Below are positions 38,814-43,329 of a stretch of DNA of 43,329 nt, one piece after another. The notes under the pieces are model-generated. The model made no database searches and was not told where the DNA came from. It saw nothing but the letters and a program-made list of their open reading frames with translations. The stretch is from CAZCPB01 sp044223975 (lineage in GTDB: Bacteria; Planctomycetota; Phycisphaerae; Phycisphaerales; UBA1924). The position numbers were made by a program, and so were the translations under genes. Numbering within the stretch: the stretch's first letter is position 1; every line of letters begins with the position of its first letter. Where the stretch lies: contig JBGALI010000029.1 in assembly GCA_044223975.1 (NCBI GenBank), positions 1 to 43,329 of the forward strand, written 5' to 3'.

Positions 38814-40898
38814 ATGAAACTCAAAGGCATCAACCTGTTCGAGCAGCACGTGGACAAGATCGTGGTCGGGGTCGTCGCCGCGGCGGCCCTGGGCGTGGTC
38901 GCGATGCAGTTTCTTACCGAGCCGAACAAGGTGACGATCGGCAAGGACACGCTGCCGCCGGCGCGGGCGTACGAGCCGGTGAAGAACGCCGCGGTGGACC
39001 TGCTCGGCCGGGTCAACTCGGACACGCCGCCGCTCCCTGAAGCGGCCAAGACCGATGCGCTGTCCCGGTTCAAGAACGACCTGAAGCGCGGCGTCGCGCC
39101 GTCGCCGACCCTGACGGCGATGGGACCGGTGCTGGCGCTGGGCTCGGCGAGCGAAGACATGGGGACTGGCGGGGCCAGCGGGCCGGTGGCGGCGATGGTC
39201 ATCCCGGCGCCCACCGAAACCACAGCGCGGGCCTTTGCGGGCACCATCGATCCGCTCGAAGTTGTTGCACATCCTGAACTTAAGAAAATTCTGCCGAAGG
39301 AACAGCCGTTCGATCTGTTCGCCGTCAGTGTCGAGTGCAAGTTCGACGGCGCGGCGTTCAAGCAGGCCCTTCAGACCGATCCCGACGGACCGGGCCCGGT
39401 CCGCGCCATGCCGCTTGGGTGGGTCAAGGACACGATGGAAATCGTCGGCGTCGAGACCGAGCGCGAACAGCTGGGAGACAACGGCGAGTGGGGGAAGGCG
39501 ACGATCATCGCGCCGATCCCGGGGCGCCCCGACCTGCTCGGCGAGTTCCGCAAGAACGTGCGGAGCGTCGGAGACGTGTCGCCGATGATCCAGCAGATCC
39601 AGGCCCGCCCCGACGATGTGCAGCGGCCGGACTACTACACGATGATCGCCGGGCCCACGTGGCAGCCGCCCAGCCAGGCGTCGGACGGCATGAGCCTGAG
39701 CCAGCGCCAGGACGCGATCACCGCGAAGATCAACAAGATCGACGAGCAGGTCGAGGGATGGCGCCGTCAGTTGTCGCGCCAGGCCAAAGAGGCTGCCGCG
39801 CCGCGCACGCCCGCGGGCCCCTCCGAGGGTGGACGCGGCGGCAAGGGCGGTGGGGGCGGGAACGAGGCGCCCGCGGCACCTTCCAAGCCGACGGGCGGCA
39901 AGGCCAAAGAGAACCCGATCGACGTCAAGATCAACAAGGCGCTCGCGGACCGCGAGAAGCTCGTGAAGGACAAGGACGAGCTCGCGGAGCTCATGGCATC
40001 GGGCGGAACCAAGAAGCCCGTGGCCGACGCGTTGCGGCCGGCCCTGCTCGAGAACCCCAAGGTGCGTCTGTGGACCCATGATGTGGGCGCCGAGCCGGGA
40101 GCCACGTACCGGTATCGAGTCCGGATCGTGACCAACAACCCGTTCTACGGGCGTGATGCCGCGCTGGCGCCGACGCAGAAGGAACTGGCCAAGCAGCCTC
40201 TGGCCATGGGGGCGTGGTCGGACTGGACCGAGCCGGTGACGGTGGATCGCAAGTCGTATTACTTCGTGACCAGCGCTTCGGACCGTGACGGAATAGGGCC
40301 GGCCCGGGCGTCGGTTGAGCTGATGGAGTTTTACTACGGCTTCTACCGGCAGGCCAAGGTGGGTGTGTCGCCCGGAGATGTGCTCTTTGGCGAGGCCAAG
40401 CTGCCGCCGAATTTGATGGTATTTGATATCGAGAAGCTTGCCGCGGGAGCGCCGACGACTACGGGAGCTCCCGCCGCGCCGGCGCCGGGCGGCAAGGGAG
40501 CCCCGGTGCCTCCTCGCGGCAGCCCCCCGGGGCCGGGTGGGAAGACCGAGGTCGAGAAGGCCGCGGCAGAGGGAGCGAAGGCGTTGCCCGACAAGCGGAC
40601 GATCGCGGTCGAGGCGTTGCTCGTGGACGTGCAGGCCGGTCAGAACGGGGCGGGCGCCCGGGCGGTGGTTCGGGAGGTTCCCGGCGCGGTCGTGGTGAAG
40701 TCGCCCGAGGAGGGCGTGCACGGCTCGCTGCTGGCACGCCTGCGTGAATCGGCGAAGCAGGGCGAGAGCCAGGGCCAGCCGCAGGTGAAGGCTCGTGAGC
40801 CCAAGCCGGATGCACCGGCGCCGGAGCGGCCCGAGCAGGGGCAGCCCGGGCGCGGCCAGCCTCCTCCTGGCGGAGGCGGCGGCGGTGGTGGCGGCTGA
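38814..40898 (+). CDS. Large single-pass membrane protein of the PilM operon
   Basis: The protein is 694 residues with GAGGG before the ATG, starting 98 bp after the previous stop. It has a short cytoplasmic tail, one helix (about 15-32) and a long periplasmic part. It includes a coiled-coil pair (QRQDAITAKINKIDEQVEGW and DVKINKALADREKLVKDKDEL) around a Gly-rich loop. An FN3-like beta segment follows (ATYRYRVRIVTNNPFYGRD, WSDWTEPVTVDRKSYYFVTS). Pro/Ala-rich linkers and a C-terminal PPPGGGGGGGGG tail close it. No known family is recognised. Order and topology suggest a third component of the PilM platform, perhaps reaching toward a secretin. The polyglycine end is odd. Confidence 0.7.
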   Translation: MKLKGINLFEQHVDKIVVGVVAAAALGVVAMQFLTEPNKVTIGKDTLPPARAYEPVKNAAVDLLGRVNSDTPPLPEAAKTDALSRFKNDLKRGVAPSPTLTAMGPVLALGSASEDMGTGGASGPVAAMVIPAPTETTARAFAGTIDPLEVVAHPELKKILPKEQPFDLFAVSVECKFDGAAFKQALQTDPDGPGPVRAMPLGWVKDTMEIVGVETEREQLGDNGEWGKATIIAPIPGRPDLLGEFRKNVRSVGDVSPMIQQIQARPDDVQRPDYYTMIAGPTWQPPSQASDGMSLSQRQDAITAKINKIDEQVEGWRRQLSRQAKEAAAPRTPAGPSEGGRGGKGGGGGNEAPAAPSKPTGGKAKENPIDVKINKALADREKLVKDKDELAELMASGGTKKPVADALRPALLENPKVRLWTHDVGAEPGATYRYRVRIVTNNPFYGRDAALAPTQKELAKQPLAMGAWSDWTEPVTVDRKSYYFVTSASDRDGIGPARASVELMEFYYGFYRQAKVGVSPGDVLFGEAKLPPNLMVFDIEKLAAGAPTTTGAPAAPAPGGKGAPVPPRGSPPGPGGKTEVEKAAAEGAKALPDKRTIAVEALLVDVQAGQNGAGARAVVREVPGAVVVKSPEEGVHGSLLARLRESAKQGESQGQPQVKAREPKPDAPAPERPEQGQPGRGQPPPGGGGGGGGG

Positions 40899-40950
40899 TG
40901 CGTTCGATATTTGTGCGGATGAAGAATGAAAAATCGGTTTGAGTCGCGGC

Positions 40951-40978
40951 TTGACTCAACGAGCGTGTGTCGTAGAGT
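40951..40978 (+). promoter_or_regulatory. Probable rRNA promoter
   Basis: TTGACT (40951-40956) and TAGAGT (40973-40978) are 16 bp apart, the best -35/-10 pair seen in the window. It lies about 320 bp before the 23S start and 50 bp after the preceding gene, with a purine-rich, AT-rich sequence just upstream. Confidence 0.65.
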
Positions 40979-41006
40979 TTCGACCCCGAGCAGTTGGAGC
41001 TCGGAC

Positions 41007-41036
41007 GCCGGTGCAAACCGGCGGGTTCTTTGAAAA
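41007..41036 (+). promoter_or_regulatory. boxB-like hairpin and boxA antitermination element
   Basis: GCCGGT-GCAA-ACCGGC (41007-41022) is a 6-bp hairpin with a GNRA loop. TTCTTTGAAAA follows at 41026-41036 and resembles boxA, the NusB/S10 binding element of rRNA leaders. The order hairpin then boxA is the usual one for rRNA operons. Confidence 0.6.
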
Positions 41037-41058
41037 CGGAAGAGGAGCGAATGCGACA

Positions 41059-41091
41059 CGTCCCTCGGGCTATGTCTTGCCCCGGGGGACG
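41059..41091 (+). promoter_or_regulatory. Leader hairpin upstream of 23S
   Basis: An approximately 11-bp stem with one G-T pair encloses the loop TATGTCTTG. It may be part of the leader structure or an RNase III processing stem. It has no T run, so a terminator role is unlikely. Confidence 0.45.
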
Positions 41092-41299
41092 GTAAGCGAT
41101 TTTCCAGGCCAACCTGACTGCAGGTCGGAGCTGGGAGATCAAGATTTAGAGCGTCTGAGAAAGCCGCATCTTGGTCGAGACCCGGGTTGTGCCGGGGGCG
41201 AGCAAGCGTGCGGACTCGTGAGTCGTCACGAGAAGGCTGGAGCACCAGCAGAACGGGCGGCGGTGAGTCATGAAAATGACGGAGCTGTCCGCGGCGTCC

Positions 41300-43329
<2,030 letters not shown>

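Overview
This is a GC-rich window (roughly two thirds G+C by eye) from a planctomycete, most likely class Phycisphaerae. The evidence is a 3,203-residue surface protein with an N-terminal LEPRQLL motif, a PEP-CTERM-type exported protein, two membrane proteins ending in the C..C.Y...G....CPECG zinc ribbon common in planctomycetes, a PilM-type operon whose partners look lineage-specific, and a 23S rRNA gene with its own promoter and leader but no linked 16S rRNA.

Layout. 0-5 kb: a tightly coupled operon (CYTH-like protein, two-helix channel-like protein, FUSC-like membrane protein), then on the minus strand a zinc-ribbon membrane protein, a SixA phosphatase and a PEP-CTERM protein with its own terminator. 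5-12.7 kb: HNH endonuclease, purH, a hicBA toxin-antitoxin pair, a second zinc-ribbon membrane protein, a PQQ-propeller lipoprotein, a multi-pass membrane protein and pheA. 13.2-22.8 kb: one giant beta-repeat surface protein closed by a strong terminator. 23-25.5 kb: nrdR, a frameshifted lipoprotein with two related domains and an unknown lipoprotein. 25.7-30.3 kb: a repeat-rich island carrying 3-oxoacid CoA-transferase subunit A, a small membrane protein, a HAD/YwqK-repeat fusion, fumarylacetoacetase and pterin-4a-carbinolamine dehydratase. 30.6-35 kb: gluQ, a DUF192 lipoprotein, a SpoIIE-type phosphatase, an ABC ATPase and a STAS protein. 35.3-40.9 kb: a PilM-like operon. 40.9 kb to the end: rRNA promoter, leader and the first three quarters of the 23S rRNA.

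How genes fit together. phhB, fah and scoA cover steps of phenylalanine/tyrosine breakdown (regeneration of the hydroxylase cofactor, cleavage to fumarate plus acetoacetate, activation of acetoacetate). The SpoIIE-type phosphatase and the STAS protein look like two parts of a partner-switching module. The PilM-like protein and two single-pass membrane proteins probably form an inner-membrane platform of a type IV pilus or type II secretion-like machine.

Intergenic DNA is unusually patterned: a REPIN-like pair of hairpins, three copies of a CAGGTG/CACCTG palindrome around fah, and short tandem repeats with an 8-bp period in at least five gaps. The most notable items are the HAD-YwqK fusion, the PilM operon with unfamiliar partners, the altered channel filter, the lost zinc-protease motif in the giant protein, and the repeat families. 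No CRISPR array, complete transposase, prophage or tRNA was recognised.
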